Source: Candidatus Copromonas faecavium (nom. illeg.) (GTDB taxonomy: Bacteria; Bacillota; Clostridia; Lachnospirales; Lachnospiraceae). Taken from it: DNA of 64,000 nt. The DNA is taken from assembly GCA_018712915.1 (NCBI GenBank), contig DVGC01000029.1, forward strand, positions 1 through 64,000, given 5' to 3'. Positions 44,137 to 53,334 of the stretch are shown in pieces. The stretch's first letter is position 1. Every line of letters starts with the position of its first letter. Position numbers and translations under genes: made by a program. Under the pieces are notes generated by a model. The model searched no databases. It was not told the origin of the DNA and saw only the letters and a program-made list of their open reading frames with translations.

Positions 44137-44683
44137 TGGAACCGCTCTCCTCTCCGGATAACTTTACCATATGGATATGGTCCTCCCATTTTCCGTTGAT
44201 TTTCAGATAGTTTTTCGCCAGTCCTTCCTTTACGTACCCGTTTTTTTCCAGAACCCTGAGAGACGCTTCGTTCCAGGGCATCACATTGGCTTCGATCCGG
44301 TGGAGGCCAAGATTCTGGAAGGCATATTCTGTCATCATGCCGACGGCCATGGTCATATAGCCTTTATTGATGTATTCTTGATCCATTTTGTAGCCCAGGA
44401 AAGCAGAGCAGAAGGCGCCGCGGATAATTCCGGTCAGACTGATGGTACCGATGATGCCGGACTGTGCGCCGGCTTCCTGGATATAGAAACAGCAGGAGCT
44501 TCCGGTCTTCTGTGCCGCAATTTCATCCCCAAGCAATTCCTGCTGAACCCTAAGAGAGTAAAATTCGGGACTGCGAAGCGGTTCGTATTTCCGGAAAAAT
44601 TCCCGGTTCCTTCTGTAAAATTCTGTCAGGTCCCGCGCCAGGGAACGCCTTGGAGGAACCAGCTGAATCCATTGATTTTTCAT
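44120..44683 (-). CDS. GNAT N-acetyltransferase, RimJ/RimL type
   Basis: 187 residues. Acetyl-CoA-dependent transferase: IIGTISLTGIIRGAFCSAFL, GYKMDQEYINKGYMTMAVGM (pyrophosphate loop region), NLGLHRIEANVMPWNEASLR and VLEKNGYVKEGLAKNYLKIN, the classic RimJ/RimL ending. May acetylate a ribosomal protein N-terminus or an antibiotic-like amine. AAAGGA ribosome site. Confidence 0.93.
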   Translation of the reverse strand: MKNQWIQLVPPRRSLARDLTEFYRRNREFFRKYEPLRSPEFYSLRVQQELLGDEIAAQKTGSSCCFYIQEAGAQSGIIGTISLTGIIRGAFCSAFLGYKMDQEYINKGYMTMAVGMMTEYAFQNLGLHRIEANVMPWNEASLRVLEKNGYVKEGLAKNYLKINGKWEDHIHMVKLSGEESGSNGSAV

Positions 44684-44698
44684 GTTGAAATCCTTTCA

Positions 44699-45250
44699 TT
44701 ACATACAGCGGACATAACGGATGGGTTCATCAAAGCCGAAGGTCCGCTTTCCGTTCATTTCCATGGTCTCGGTTACTTCCAGGCATGCTTCTGAAAACCG
44801 TTCGTGCAGGGTGAATTTCAAGACCGGAGTAAACATGCTGATACTGCCGCCTTCCCATATTCCATCGGTCTCTGTATACAGAGCAGGCGTAAATTTGGCC
44901 GATGGTTTCAGACTGGAAAACTCCACAGGAGCCAGGTTTTCATAGGTGAAGGTATTCTTATCATATCCGTCCGGGATTTCATAGGAAGTCAGAAGAATCC
45001 CGTCTTTTTCTTCCGTAAAAAGAAACAGGTGGTGAGAGCCATGGGTGTGGCCGCCGGTGGTATAATAACTTTCCTCCACCATAAAAATTCCCTGAAAATG
45101 TTCGGGAAGATGAAGAATTTTGCCGTTGCAGACATGATTGATATGACGGGCAAAGGGGAATTCCTTCTGCTCCTTTTGCATTTGCTCATATTGTTTGGAA
45201 TTATCAAAGCTGCCTGTCAGAAGGCTCATAAATTGTTCAAGTTTTGTCAT
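44699..45250 (-). CDS. Hypothetical protein, CpcT/CpeT-like
   Basis: 183 residues, soluble. Opening LEQFMSLLTGSFDNSKQYEQ, then FQGIFMVEESYYT, and mid-region strands resemble the CpcT/CpeT family, a lipocalin-like barrel named for cyanobacterial chromophore lyases but present in bacteria without phycobilins. GGHTHGSHHLFLFTE carries clustered histidines that could bind metal. Real role unknown. AAGGAG ribosome site. Transcribed with GNAT and MmcQ, possibly as one operon. Confidence 0.55.
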   Translation of the reverse strand: MTKLEQFMSLLTGSFDNSKQYEQMQKEQKEFPFARHINHVCNGKILHLPEHFQGIFMVEESYYTTGGHTHGSHHLFLFTEEKDGILLTSYEIPDGYDKNTFTYENLAPVEFSSLKPSAKFTPALYTETDGIWEGGSISMFTPVLKFTLHERFSEACLEVTETMEMNGKRTFGFDEPIRYVRCM

Positions 45251-45275
45251 GGGAACACTCCTTCTTAAATCATGA

Positions 45276-46682
45276 TTATAGATTTGCCGCCTTTGGCAGA
45301 GTGAAAATAAACTCCGTTCCTACGCCGGCGGTGCTGACCACATCAATGTTTTCTCCATGGGCCTGGATGATTTCCTTTACAATGGCAAGTCCCAGACCTG
45401 TGCCTTTTTTGTCCTTTCCACGGGATGTGTCGGATTTATAGAACCGGTCCCAGATCTTTTTGATGTTTTCTCTTGGGATTCCGATTCCCGTATCTTTGAC
45501 GGAAACGAATACTTTTTCATACCGCAGTACGGTCTGAATATAGATGACGGAGTTTTCGTGACTGAATTTAATGGCGTTGTCAATTAAATTATAAAGCACC
45601 TGCTGGATTTTTCCCAGATCGGCATAAACCATCTGTACATCGTTGGAGAAGGTTAAATCCAGGACAATATTCCTTGCATTGCAGGTTCCCTCAAAGGAAG
45701 CGGCCGTATCCTTGATGACCCGGTTGATGTCAAAATTGCTGCGGGAAAGGAATCCTTTGCTGTCCAGAGAATTGAGGGTCAGCATTCCCTCTGTCAGTTT
45801 ATTCAGCCGCTCTGTCTCGGAAATAACGATATTCAGGTATTTTTCCTGCAGCTGAGGCGGGACGGTACCGTCCAGGATGGCTTCCAGATAGCCTTTAATG
45901 GAAGTCAGGGGAGAGCGGAAATCGTGGGAGACATTGGCGATGAAGGATTTCTGGTATTCTTCCATTTTGTTCAGCTCGCTGGACATATAATTCAGAGTAT
46001 CTGCCAGATACCCCATTTCATCGGAGGTATCCACTTTAATGGTGTATTCCAGATTTCCCTGTGCATATTCGGTGGCCCCGGCCGTTATCTTCTTTAAAGG
46101 CAGATAAACGGTTTTGGTAAAGACGAGAAGAATGATCAGGGACAGAAAGAAAATAATCGCAGCCGTAAGGTAGACGATATTTAAAATTTCCGTGTGATCT
46201 GTCAGAACCTGGCTCATGGACCGATGGATGACCACATATCCATAAGTGTTGAAATTTCCGGTAATGGGAGCCAGAACGGAAAGGGTGTCTGAGTCGAAGG
46301 TTCCGAAGAAGTTTCCGATCATGTAGACCCGGTTTCCGGCGGCCGTTGGATCAAATCCTTCGATGACTGTATCCAGATGAGCGGCCGGAGATGTTTCCGC
46401 AACCACCGTTCCCCGCTGATCCAGAACCCAGGCCTGAGCGCGCAGATAGGTAGCCACCGCCTGAAGCTGGGGATTGGCGGTGGAAAGACTGATGTTTTTT
46501 CCCTGGTAGATGTCGCTGTAGGTGCCGGCCAGCAGATTCGCTTCGTCATAGAGCGCTGCCGATTCCTCCCTGACCAGATACCGGTAGGTAATATGGGAGG
46601 AGAAGGTGGCAATGAAGACAAAGCCGATCAGCCCGAACACCAGATAGCCCAGGATGAATTTGGTATAAAGAGAATGGGTCAT
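45276..46682 (-). CDS. Sensor histidine kinase, PhoR/ResE-like
   Basis: 468 residues. Membrane helices at about 8-28 and 168-189 enclose an extracellular sensor of about 140 residues. HAMP (LPLKKITAGATEYAQGNLEY), HisKA with His253 in IANVSHDFRSPLTSIKGYLE, N-box NLIDNAIKFSHEN, G1 VKDTGIGIPRENI, F-box region FYKSDTSRGKDKKGTG and LGLAIVKEII. Four-base ATGA overlap with the regulator gene. The family senses envelope or phosphate state; no specific signal is visible. Confidence 0.95.
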   Translation of the reverse strand: MTHSLYTKFILGYLVFGLIGFVFIATFSSHITYRYLVREESAALYDEANLLAGTYSDIYQGKNISLSTANPQLQAVATYLRAQAWVLDQRGTVVAETSPAAHLDTVIEGFDPTAAGNRVYMIGNFFGTFDSDTLSVLAPITGNFNTYGYVVIHRSMSQVLTDHTEILNIVYLTAAIIFFLSLIILLVFTKTVYLPLKKITAGATEYAQGNLEYTIKVDTSDEMGYLADTLNYMSSELNKMEEYQKSFIANVSHDFRSPLTSIKGYLEAILDGTVPPQLQEKYLNIVISETERLNKLTEGMLTLNSLDSKGFLSRSNFDINRVIKDTAASFEGTCNARNIVLDLTFSNDVQMVYADLGKIQQVLYNLIDNAIKFSHENSVIYIQTVLRYEKVFVSVKDTGIGIPRENIKKIWDRFYKSDTSRGKDKKGTGLGLAIVKEIIQAHGENIDVVSTAGVGTEFIFTLPKAANL

Positions 46683-47389
46683 CGTTTTACCTCAAATTTG
46701 TATCCAATTCCCCAGACGGTGGAAAGGGCCCAGTGCTCATCATCTTTGATTTTCTCCCGAAGCCGCTTGATATGGACGTCCACGGTTCTGGTGTCGCCGA
46801 TGTATTCATATCCCCAGATATGGTCCAGAAGCTGTTCTCTGGTGAATACCTGGTTGGGAGAGGATGCGAGAAAATATAACAGTTCCAGCTCTTTGGGCGG
46901 CATATCAATGGAATGTCCTTTGTAAAGAACGGAATAGTTGGTCAGGTTTACCACCAGATTGGGATATTCCACAAACTCCCCTTGCTGCTTGGAGGCATTG
47001 GACAGAGAAGCGGGGCCGGCCTGATAACGGCGCAGCACGGCTTTGACCCGGGCCACCAGTTCTTTGGAATCGAAGGGTTTTATCATATAGTCATCAGCTC
47101 CCAGCTCCAGACCCAGTACCTTGTCGAATACCTCGCCCTTTGCGGACAGCATGATGATGGGAACCTGAGAGGAGGTACGGATTTCCCGGCAGACCTGATA
47201 GCCGTCCATGCCGGGGAGCATCAGATCCAGCAGAATCAGGTTGGGTTTGAAAACAGGAACTTCCTTCAGGGCTGCCTCCCCGTCTCCCACAATTTTTGTT
47301 TCGTAGCATTCCTTAATCAGATACAGAGAAATCAGTTCCGCAATGTTGTCGTCGTCATCTACAATGAGAATCCTCTGCTTGTCTACCAT
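46679..47389 (-). CDS. OmpR/PhoB-family response regulator
   Basis: 236 residues. Receiver with Asp55 in LILLDLMLPGMDGYQV and Lys in YMIKPFDSKELVAR; C-terminal winged helix with MPPKELELLYFLASSPNQVF and RTVDVHIKRLREKI. A YycF/ResD-like layout. First gene of the pair, with AAGGAGGAG ahead of the ATG. Confidence 0.95.
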   Translation of the reverse strand: MVDKQRILIVDDDDNIAELISLYLIKECYETKIVGDGEAALKEVPVFKPNLILLDLMLPGMDGYQVCREIRTSSQVPIIMLSAKGEVFDKVLGLELGADDYMIKPFDSKELVARVKAVLRRYQAGPASLSNASKQQGEFVEYPNLVVNLTNYSVLYKGHSIDMPPKELELLYFLASSPNQVFTREQLLDHIWGYEYIGDTRTVDVHIKRLREKIKDDEHWALSTVWGIGYKFEVKR

Positions 47390-47544
47390 GGGGTCTCCTC
47401 CTTTTCAGGTAAATGTTTCAATCGCATTTTCCGTAAATCAGGCTGCCGGCTGAAGCTTCTTTGCTGATAAGATAGAAGCGTTTCTTATCTTCCCGGCGAT
47501 TTGCAGCAATCAAACGAACCAGCGTTTGAAACTGCTTTTCTTAT

Positions 47545-49938
47545 TTATTTAAATGTAACAATGGTAACACCTGTGTCTCCCTCTCCAAAATCTCCCAGAC
47601 GGAATTCTTTCACGTATTTGAGCTTTCGCAGATGCTTGTGAACGCCCGCTTTTAAAGCACCGGTTCCCCGCCCATGAACGACCCGCACCTGAGGCAGATG
47701 AGCCAGATAAGCGTCGTCCAGATACTTGTCAAGAACAGGAATGGCCTCATCCACCGTCATTCCAATCAGATTGACCTCCGGAGAGACGGAGAAGGACTTT
47801 GACATTTTTATTTTTCCGGCGCCGGTGGCATTTTTCTTTCCGGCCAGATCCATGCCGGGGCCGGTGACGGACGGCTCATTGAGAAGCTCCAGATCCTTGA
47901 TATTAACCAGGGAGCGGAGAATCCCCATCTGAACGTATAAATCCCCTTTGGCGTTTGGCAGGCTGCTGACGGTTCCGTTGAGGTTCATGGTCAGCACCCG
48001 GACACCGTCTCCGATTTTGATTTTTTTCGGGGAAATGGTCTTTTTCGGTCCTTTGCTGTTTTTCAGACTCAGGTTCTTATCCACCTGCTCCAGCTTGCTG
48101 CGGAGCCTGGTTCTTTCTGCCTCCAGCTCTTTTCCGACACCGGAACTGGATGCCAGCTTATTGATGTTCCGGATGGTCTGATCGGCAGTTTCCTTGGCTT
48201 CTCTGAGGATGCGCTGTGCCTCCTCGTTGGCGCTGCGGAGAAGCTTTTCCTTCCGCTCATCCAGCCGTTCCTCTTTCTTTTCCAGACTGTTTTTCAGACG
48301 GGCGATTTCTTCTTTGTAGGAGGCGATTTCCTCCCGCTCTTTTTCGATGGTGACCCGGCTTTCCTCCAAATTGGCCAGCAGATCTTCGAAGGCCTGGTCA
48401 TTGGATTCCAGGCGGTTTTTCGCATCGTCGATGATATATTCCGGAAGTCCCAGCTTTTTCGAGATGGCGAATGCATTGCTCTTTCCGGGGATTCCGATTA
48501 AGAGCCGGTAGGTAGGTCTTAAGGTTTCCACATTAAATTCACAGCAGGCATTTTCCACTCCCGGTGTGGTCAGGGCAAACACCTTTAATTCGCTGTAGTG
48601 GGTTGTGGCCATGGTCCTGCACTTCATATTGTGAAGGAAGGAAAGGACTGCGATGGCAAGGGCAGCGCCTTCTGTCGGGTCCGTTCCGGCTCCCAGCTCG
48701 TCGAACAGACAGAGGGAGCGGCTGTCGGCCTGCTCCAGGATGGAAACAATGTTTTTCATATGACCGGAGAAGGTACTTAAGCTCTGCTCAATGCTTTGCT
48801 CATCGCCGATATCGGCAAAAACGTCATCAAATACGGCAAGCTCTGAACCTTCAAAAGCAGGGATCTGCAGGCCGGCCTGTCCCATCAGGGTGAACAGTCC
48901 CACGGTTTTTAAGGATACGGTCTTTCCGCCGGTATTGGGGCCGGTGACGATCAGAAGGTCAAAGTCTTTTCCCAGCCAGATGTTGATAGGTACCACGGTC
49001 TTGGGATCCAGCAGGGGATGGCGGCCGTCCTTGATATGGATATACCCCTTTTTATTAAAGACCGGCATGCTGCAGCGGTAAATCCGGGAAAGGGCCGCTT
49101 TGGCAAAAATGAAATCCAGACGGGAAAGAAGCTGGAAATCTGTCTTTATCATTTCGGTATAAGGCACCAGTTCCATGCTGAGGGCGGCAAGAACCATTTC
49201 AATTTCCTTCCGCTCCTGCAGTTCCAGCTCACGCAGCTCGTTGTTAAGCTTGATGATGGCCATGGGCTCAATAAACAGAGTGGAGCCGGTGGAGGACTGG
49301 TCATGAACCATGCCCGGAAACTGGCTTTTATATTCGGACTTGACCGGCAGGCAATACCGGCCGTCCCGCATGGTGATCACCGCATCCTGCAGAAGGGAGC
49401 GGCTGGAATTTAAAATGGAATTTAACTGGGTATGAACCCGGTCCGCTGTGATTTTCATCTGGCGGCGTACATGACGCAGCCCCGGGCTTGCGTCGTCTGC
49501 AATCTCTTCTTCTGAGAGGATGCAGCGGGTGATTTCCTGATTGACAATGGTTAACGGTTCCAGAGAGCGGAACATCTCGTCCAGGGAATCATCAGGCAGC
49601 TCCTGATTTTCCGGATGACGCCCATAGTTTTTCGCCCTTGCGGCACAGGTCAGCAGACCGCTGATGGAAAGCAGTTCATGGGCGCTTAAGCTGCCGCCGA
49701 TTTCCAGCCGCTTTAGGGAATCTCCGATATTCGAAACGCCGGCAAAGGAAAGGTTTCCCTTTTGCCGGATACGGGCCGCAGCGTCAGCCGTTTCCGTCTG
49801 GCTCTGAACGACCTCATCAAAATCAGAGGACGGTACCAGTTCCCGGCACAGCTTTTTTCCCGGTTCGGAGTGGGCACATTCTGTCAGCTTTTCTATGATT
49901 TTATAAAACTCAAGTGTTTTCAGAACTTTTTGATTCAT
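47545..49938 (-). CDS. mutS2: Endonuclease MutS2
   Basis: 797 residues from the ATG at 49938 (AAAGGA upstream). MutS core ATPase: TGPNTGGKTVSLKTVGL (Walker A), SLCLFDELGAGTDPTEGAAL (Walker B), THYSELKVFA. Long coiled coil at about 515-605, then a KOW-like segment and a C-terminal Smr nuclease domain (VNLIGMTVDEAIPVLDKYLD, VRVVHGRGTGALKAGVHKHL). It lacks MutS mismatch-reading domains. Known to act on recombination intermediates and on collided ribosomes. Two small inverted repeats past the stop (47466-47489 and 47511-47531) lack T-runs. Confidence 0.96.
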   Translation of the reverse strand: MNQKVLKTLEFYKIIEKLTECAHSEPGKKLCRELVPSSDFDEVVQSQTETADAAARIRQKGNLSFAGVSNIGDSLKRLEIGGSLSAHELLSISGLLTCAARAKNYGRHPENQELPDDSLDEMFRSLEPLTIVNQEITRCILSEEEIADDASPGLRHVRRQMKITADRVHTQLNSILNSSRSLLQDAVITMRDGRYCLPVKSEYKSQFPGMVHDQSSTGSTLFIEPMAIIKLNNELRELELQERKEIEMVLAALSMELVPYTEMIKTDFQLLSRLDFIFAKAALSRIYRCSMPVFNKKGYIHIKDGRHPLLDPKTVVPINIWLGKDFDLLIVTGPNTGGKTVSLKTVGLFTLMGQAGLQIPAFEGSELAVFDDVFADIGDEQSIEQSLSTFSGHMKNIVSILEQADSRSLCLFDELGAGTDPTEGAALAIAVLSFLHNMKCRTMATTHYSELKVFALTTPGVENACCEFNVETLRPTYRLLIGIPGKSNAFAISKKLGLPEYIIDDAKNRLESNDQAFEDLLANLEESRVTIEKEREEIASYKEEIARLKNSLEKKEERLDERKEKLLRSANEEAQRILREAKETADQTIRNINKLASSSGVGKELEAERTRLRSKLEQVDKNLSLKNSKGPKKTISPKKIKIGDGVRVLTMNLNGTVSSLPNAKGDLYVQMGILRSLVNIKDLELLNEPSVTGPGMDLAGKKNATGAGKIKMSKSFSVSPEVNLIGMTVDEAIPVLDKYLDDAYLAHLPQVRVVHGRGTGALKAGVHKHLRKLKYVKEFRLGDFGEGDTGVTIVTFK

Positions 49939-50081
49939 ATTATGGAAATCCTTTCTGCACATGAAGACATCGGGAACCGGTTATTTTGTCCACCAATATC
50001 ACATGAAAAGTATAACACAAACCACCGGATTACCCAAGCGATATTTTTGTTGCATAAAATAGAAAGAGAAATTATAATGGA

Positions 50082-50262
50082 GGAAGAATACCAGCTTTGC
50101 TGGTATTCTTCCGATACGCAAACGAAGCGAAGTTTGCGGTACCCGTCCGATACGCAAACGGAGCAAAGCGGAGTTCACGGTGCCCGTCCGATACGCAAAC
50201 GGAGCAAAGCGGAGTCCACGGTATCCGCCTGATACGTAAACGAAGCGAAGTTTGCGGTATTT
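50082..50262. repeat. Hairpin plus GC-rich tandem array
   Basis: A perfect 14-bp stem (GGAAGAATACCAGC, 50082-50095, with its complement at 50099-50112, TTT loop) is followed by four units beginning at CCGATACG near 50111, 50147, 50188 and 50229 (36, 41 and 41 bp apart). The core is GCAAACGGAGCAAAGCGGAG, varying to a self-pairing CAAACGAAGCGAAGTTTG. With a short AT-rich lead it fills the gap 49939-50306. Minus- and plus-strand frames are open across it but are judged non-coding. Confidence 0.95.
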
Positions 50263-50306
50263 GCCCGAGATCATCACGTAAACCGATACAGACAAAGGAG
50301 TTTCCC

Positions 50307-51623
50307 ATGACAGATTCGCCTAATGAAAAGAAATTCATGAGGGAAAAAATTGTGAAGCCCCCGATTAACAAGCGCAGGCTGGCTGGACGCATCCTGTGCC
50401 TGTGTCTTTTTGCGGTCATTTTGGGAGTCGTTGCGGCGGTCAGCTTTGTTGTATCCATGCCGGTGGTGGAAAAGTTCCTGGGAACGGAGCCGCCGACCAC
50501 CAGTATTCCCATTACCATTGAGCAGGATTCGGATCCGGCGACAAGGGAACCGGCCGGAGAAACCATGGTGGAAACCACGGCAGAAAGTCTGCAGCCGGAG
50601 GAAATGCGTGAGGAAATGGAGGAGATGGTGAGCGAGGCCATGGGAGATTTCCCGTGGACAACCAAGAACCTTCAGGAATTTAATGAGGCCATCCGGGCTA
50701 TTTATCTGGAGTCGGAAAAAAGCATTGTTACCGTGTCGTCCATCCGTCAGGAAACAGACTGGTTTGATAATCCGGTTGTGAATACCGGCCAGTATGCAGG
50801 GATTATTACCACCATCAATTCCAGCGAGGTGGTGATTCTGACGGGAGAGAATGCGGTAGAAGAAGCAGATTCGCTGGGCGTCACGTTTGGTGACGGCAGT
50901 ACGGCTTCCGTTGAGGTGAAGCAGAAGGATACGGTGGCGGGTATGGCTGTTGTCCGTGTCAGTACGTCCGAACTCAGTGAACAGACGCTAAACTGGATCA
51001 AGGCGGTGGAGCTTGGAAATTCCTATTCCGTCCGTACCGGAGATCTGATTCTTGCGGTGGGAAGCCCGGCGGGACATGTTCATTCTGTAAAGTCTGGTAT
51101 GATTTCCTATGTGGCCCGCGGCGTTCAGGTGGCTGACGGGCAGACCAGGATGCTGTATACAGATTTTGACGGTGAGGGCGATCAGGGAGTCTTTCTTTTG
51201 AACCTTTCCGGCCAGCTGATTGGCTGGATAACGGAGCATGCAGATGCAGAGGATATTGCCGGAGCGTCTTTGGCCATGCCGATTTCGGAATATAAGTGGA
51301 TGCTGGAGCGCCTCAGCAATGGAATTGCGATTCCCTATGTGGGGATTCAGGGGCAGGATGTCAGCGATGCCATGCTGGAACAGGGGATTCCCCAGGGAGT
51401 CTATATCACGGAATCCATTGCAGACAGCCCGGCGTATCAGGCAGGAATTCAGAGCGGAGATATTCTTGTCCGGTTTAACGGGCAGGAAATTGTGTCTCTC
51501 AGGGATTTCCAAAGCTGCCTGGAAGATGTGGAAAGCGGAGAAACGGTGACGGCGGTTGTCTGCCGGAAATCCATTGATGAATACAGAGAAATTGAATATC
51601 ATATAACGATAGGAGCCAGGTAA
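50307..51623 (+). CDS. HtrA-like membrane protein with PDZ domain, catalytic residues missing
   Basis: 438 residues from ATG 50307 (AAAGGAG upstream). One membrane helix (about 31-53) then a Thr/Glu-rich stalk and a trypsin-like domain of the S1C/HtrA kind (about 145-335), followed by a PDZ domain (350-435; IPYVGIQGQDV, SPAYQAGIQSGDILVRFNGQ). The active site appears dead: the His-containing TNNHV position reads ILTGENAV, and GNSGGPL reads GDQGVFLLN, so His and Ser are lost. Probably a binding or regulatory pseudoprotease on the outer face of the membrane. It is followed by a hairpin and yhaM. Confidence 0.85.
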   Translation: MTDSPNEKKFMREKIVKPPINKRRLAGRILCLCLFAVILGVVAAVSFVVSMPVVEKFLGTEPPTTSIPITIEQDSDPATREPAGETMVETTAESLQPEEMREEMEEMVSEAMGDFPWTTKNLQEFNEAIRAIYLESEKSIVTVSSIRQETDWFDNPVVNTGQYAGIITTINSSEVVILTGENAVEEADSLGVTFGDGSTASVEVKQKDTVAGMAVVRVSTSELSEQTLNWIKAVELGNSYSVRTGDLILAVGSPAGHVHSVKSGMISYVARGVQVADGQTRMLYTDFDGEGDQGVFLLNLSGQLIGWITEHADAEDIAGASLAMPISEYKWMLERLSNGIAIPYVGIQGQDVSDAMLEQGIPQGVYITESIADSPAYQAGIQSGDILVRFNGQEIVSLRDFQSCLEDVESGETVTAVVCRKSIDEYREIEYHITIGAR

Positions 51624-51634
51624 TTGCCTGGCTC
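51613..51634 (+). terminator. Short hairpin at the end of the HtrA-like gene
   Basis: GAGCCAGG-TAATTG-CCTGGCTC, eight perfect pairs, contains the stop codon in its loop. No T-run, so attenuation or mRNA protection is more likely than full termination. Confidence 0.45.
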
Positions 51635-51656
51635 AGAATCTGAAGGGAGAAGGATT

Positions 51657-52601
51657 ATGAAATTTATCGAGACATTCCGGGAGGGAATGCATATATCAGA
51701 TGTTTATTTATGCAAAACCAAACAGATTGCACTGACGAAGAGCGGAAAGGAGTACGGCTCTTTAAATCTCCAGGACAAAACAGGCAATGTGGATGCAAAG
51801 ATCTGGGAATTGAATTCTCCTGGCATCAATGAGTTCTCTGCCATGGATTACGTATTTGTAGATGCGGATGTGACGGTATTCCAGGGACAGTATCAGTTAA
51901 ATGTGAAGCGAATCCGCAGAGCAGATGAAAATGAGTATCATCCCGGAGATTATCTTCCTGTAACCTCCAAAGATGTAAAAACCATGCATCATGATCTGGT
52001 TCAGTATATTACGACGATCCGGAACGAATATTTAAGAAAGCTGGCCGCCGGATTTTTCATGAATGATGAGGCGTTTATTAAGGAGTTCTGTGCCCATTCT
52101 GCGGCGAAGAGCGTTCACCACAGCTTTGTAGGCGGACTTTTGGAGCATACGTTAAGCGTTGTGAAAATGTGTGATTACTTCTGCAAACAGTATCCGGTGC
52201 TGAACCGGGACCTTCTGCTGGTGTCGGCCATGTTCCATGACATCGGAAAGACGAAGGAGCTTTCGGCATTTCCGGAGAATGATTATACGGATGAAGGCCA
52301 GTTGGTGGGACACATTATTATCGGGGCACAGATGGTGAAGGCCCGGATTGATGCCATGCCCGGATTTCCGAAGAAGCTGGAAAATGAGCTGATTCACTGT
52401 ATCCTGGCTCATCATGGGGAGCTGGAATACGGTTCGCCGAAGAAGCCTGCCTTAATCGAGGCTCTTGCGTTAAACCTGGCGGATAATGCGGATGCGAAAC
52501 TGGAAACCATGACAGAGATTCTGAAGGGAGCCGGTGACAATACCGGATGGCTGGGATATAACCGGTTTATGGAAAGCAATGTAAGAAAGACCGGAGAATA
52601 G
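51657..52601 (+). CDS. yhaM: 3'-5' exoribonuclease YhaM family
   Basis: 314 residues from ATG 51657 (GGGAGAAGG upstream). N-terminal OB-fold (residues about 10-90: YGSLNLQDKTGNVDAKIWEL) and an HD nuclease domain (about 145-300) with HSFVGGLLEHTLSVVKMCDY, SAMFHDIGKTKELS, and ILAHHGELEYGSPK as metal ligands. Degrades RNA and DNA from the 3' end and processes transcript ends in Firmicutes. Length and domain order match YhaM. Confidence 0.95.
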   Translation: MKFIETFREGMHISDVYLCKTKQIALTKSGKEYGSLNLQDKTGNVDAKIWELNSPGINEFSAMDYVFVDADVTVFQGQYQLNVKRIRRADENEYHPGDYLPVTSKDVKTMHHDLVQYITTIRNEYLRKLAAGFFMNDEAFIKEFCAHSAAKSVHHSFVGGLLEHTLSVVKMCDYFCKQYPVLNRDLLLVSAMFHDIGKTKELSAFPENDYTDEGQLVGHIIIGAQMVKARIDAMPGFPKKLENELIHCILAHHGELEYGSPKKPALIEALALNLADNADAKLETMTEILKGAGDNTGWLGYNRFMESNVRKTGE

Positions 52602-52650
52602 GAAAGCCAAAAAGATAGTCGAAAATTACAAATTACTGAAATTTTGAGAT

Positions 52651-52690
52651 GGAGGCAGTCAGTTTCCTGTTATCAGATCCTGACTGCTCC
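52651..52690 (+). terminator. Hairpin after yhaM
   Basis: GGAGGCAGTCAG at 52651-52662 pairs with CTGACTGCTCC at 52680-52690. No clear T-run, so termination is uncertain. The next gene is convergent. Confidence 0.5.
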
Positions 52691-52742
52691 ATAACTTGAG
52701 GTGGAGAAGCCTTATTTTTTCCAGGACTATTGAATCTTGCCC

Positions 52743-53294
52743 TTACAGGATTTGAAATCTTATACTTAGATATCCCACAACGAGAGCAATAAAAAAAGCA
52801 ATGGAATGGATAACGAGAGTAGAAATATTTTTAGAAAAAACTGGCAGATTTCCTAAGATTCCATAACCGATGATCCAAGCAGCATAGGTGGTATTGGTTT
52901 GAAATCGGGGAAGGTCGGGCCGAAGAAACTGAAGAATAACGATGAAACCAATCAGAGAGAAAACAACAGGTGAACCTCCTACGCTGGTGCTGTCGGGGTA
53001 GATGAAAGAAAACAGAATGTTTGTAAGGGTGCCTGTAACAGTGGAAAAAAGAAGCAGCTTCCAACCGTCGACTTGGCCATGCAGAAAAACGGAAACCCAG
53101 TAGAGAGAACACATGTTAATAACTGTGTGAAAGAGATTCACATGAATTAGCAGACCTGTAAAGAAACGATAATATTGATTTCCGATAATGTGTATCCCTT
53201 TGTTTCCCAACAGTTCTATGCAGTCAAATCTGAGCCCGAGCAAGAAAAACACACCCCATAAAATCTCCCAGAAATACAGGCTATATTCGCGCAA
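52743..53294 (-). CDS. Rhomboid-family intramembrane serine protease
   Basis: 183 residues starting at the TTG at 53294. The upstream ATG at 53312 overlaps the GGGAGGAGGG ribosome site that sits eight bases before the TTG, so TTG is preferred. About six membrane helices. Marks: YRFFTGLLIHVNLFHTVINM (helix 2 His and Asn), VGGSPVVFSLIG holding the Ser nucleophile in a GxS motif, and VIHSIAFFIALVVGYL with the catalytic His. It cleaves membrane proteins within the bilayer; target unknown. Base composition is more AT-rich than its neighbours, which may hint at transfer. Confidence 0.82.
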   Translation of the reverse strand: MREYSLYFWEILWGVFFLLGLRFDCIELLGNKGIHIIGNQYYRFFTGLLIHVNLFHTVINMCSLYWVSVFLHGQVDGWKLLLFSTVTGTLTNILFSFIYPDSTSVGGSPVVFSLIGFIVILQFLRPDLPRFQTNTTYAAWIIGYGILGNLPVFSKNISTLVIHSIAFFIALVVGYLSIRFQIL

Positions 53295-53334
53295 TTTTGT
53301 CCCTCCTCCCATAAAAATATGAGTAATTCCGGAT

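Noticed and set aside
49999-50665. Minus-strand frames through the second array into the HtrA-like gene
   Set aside because: Repetitive FAYRTG-type peptides come from the array units; the remainder is antisense to a real gene.
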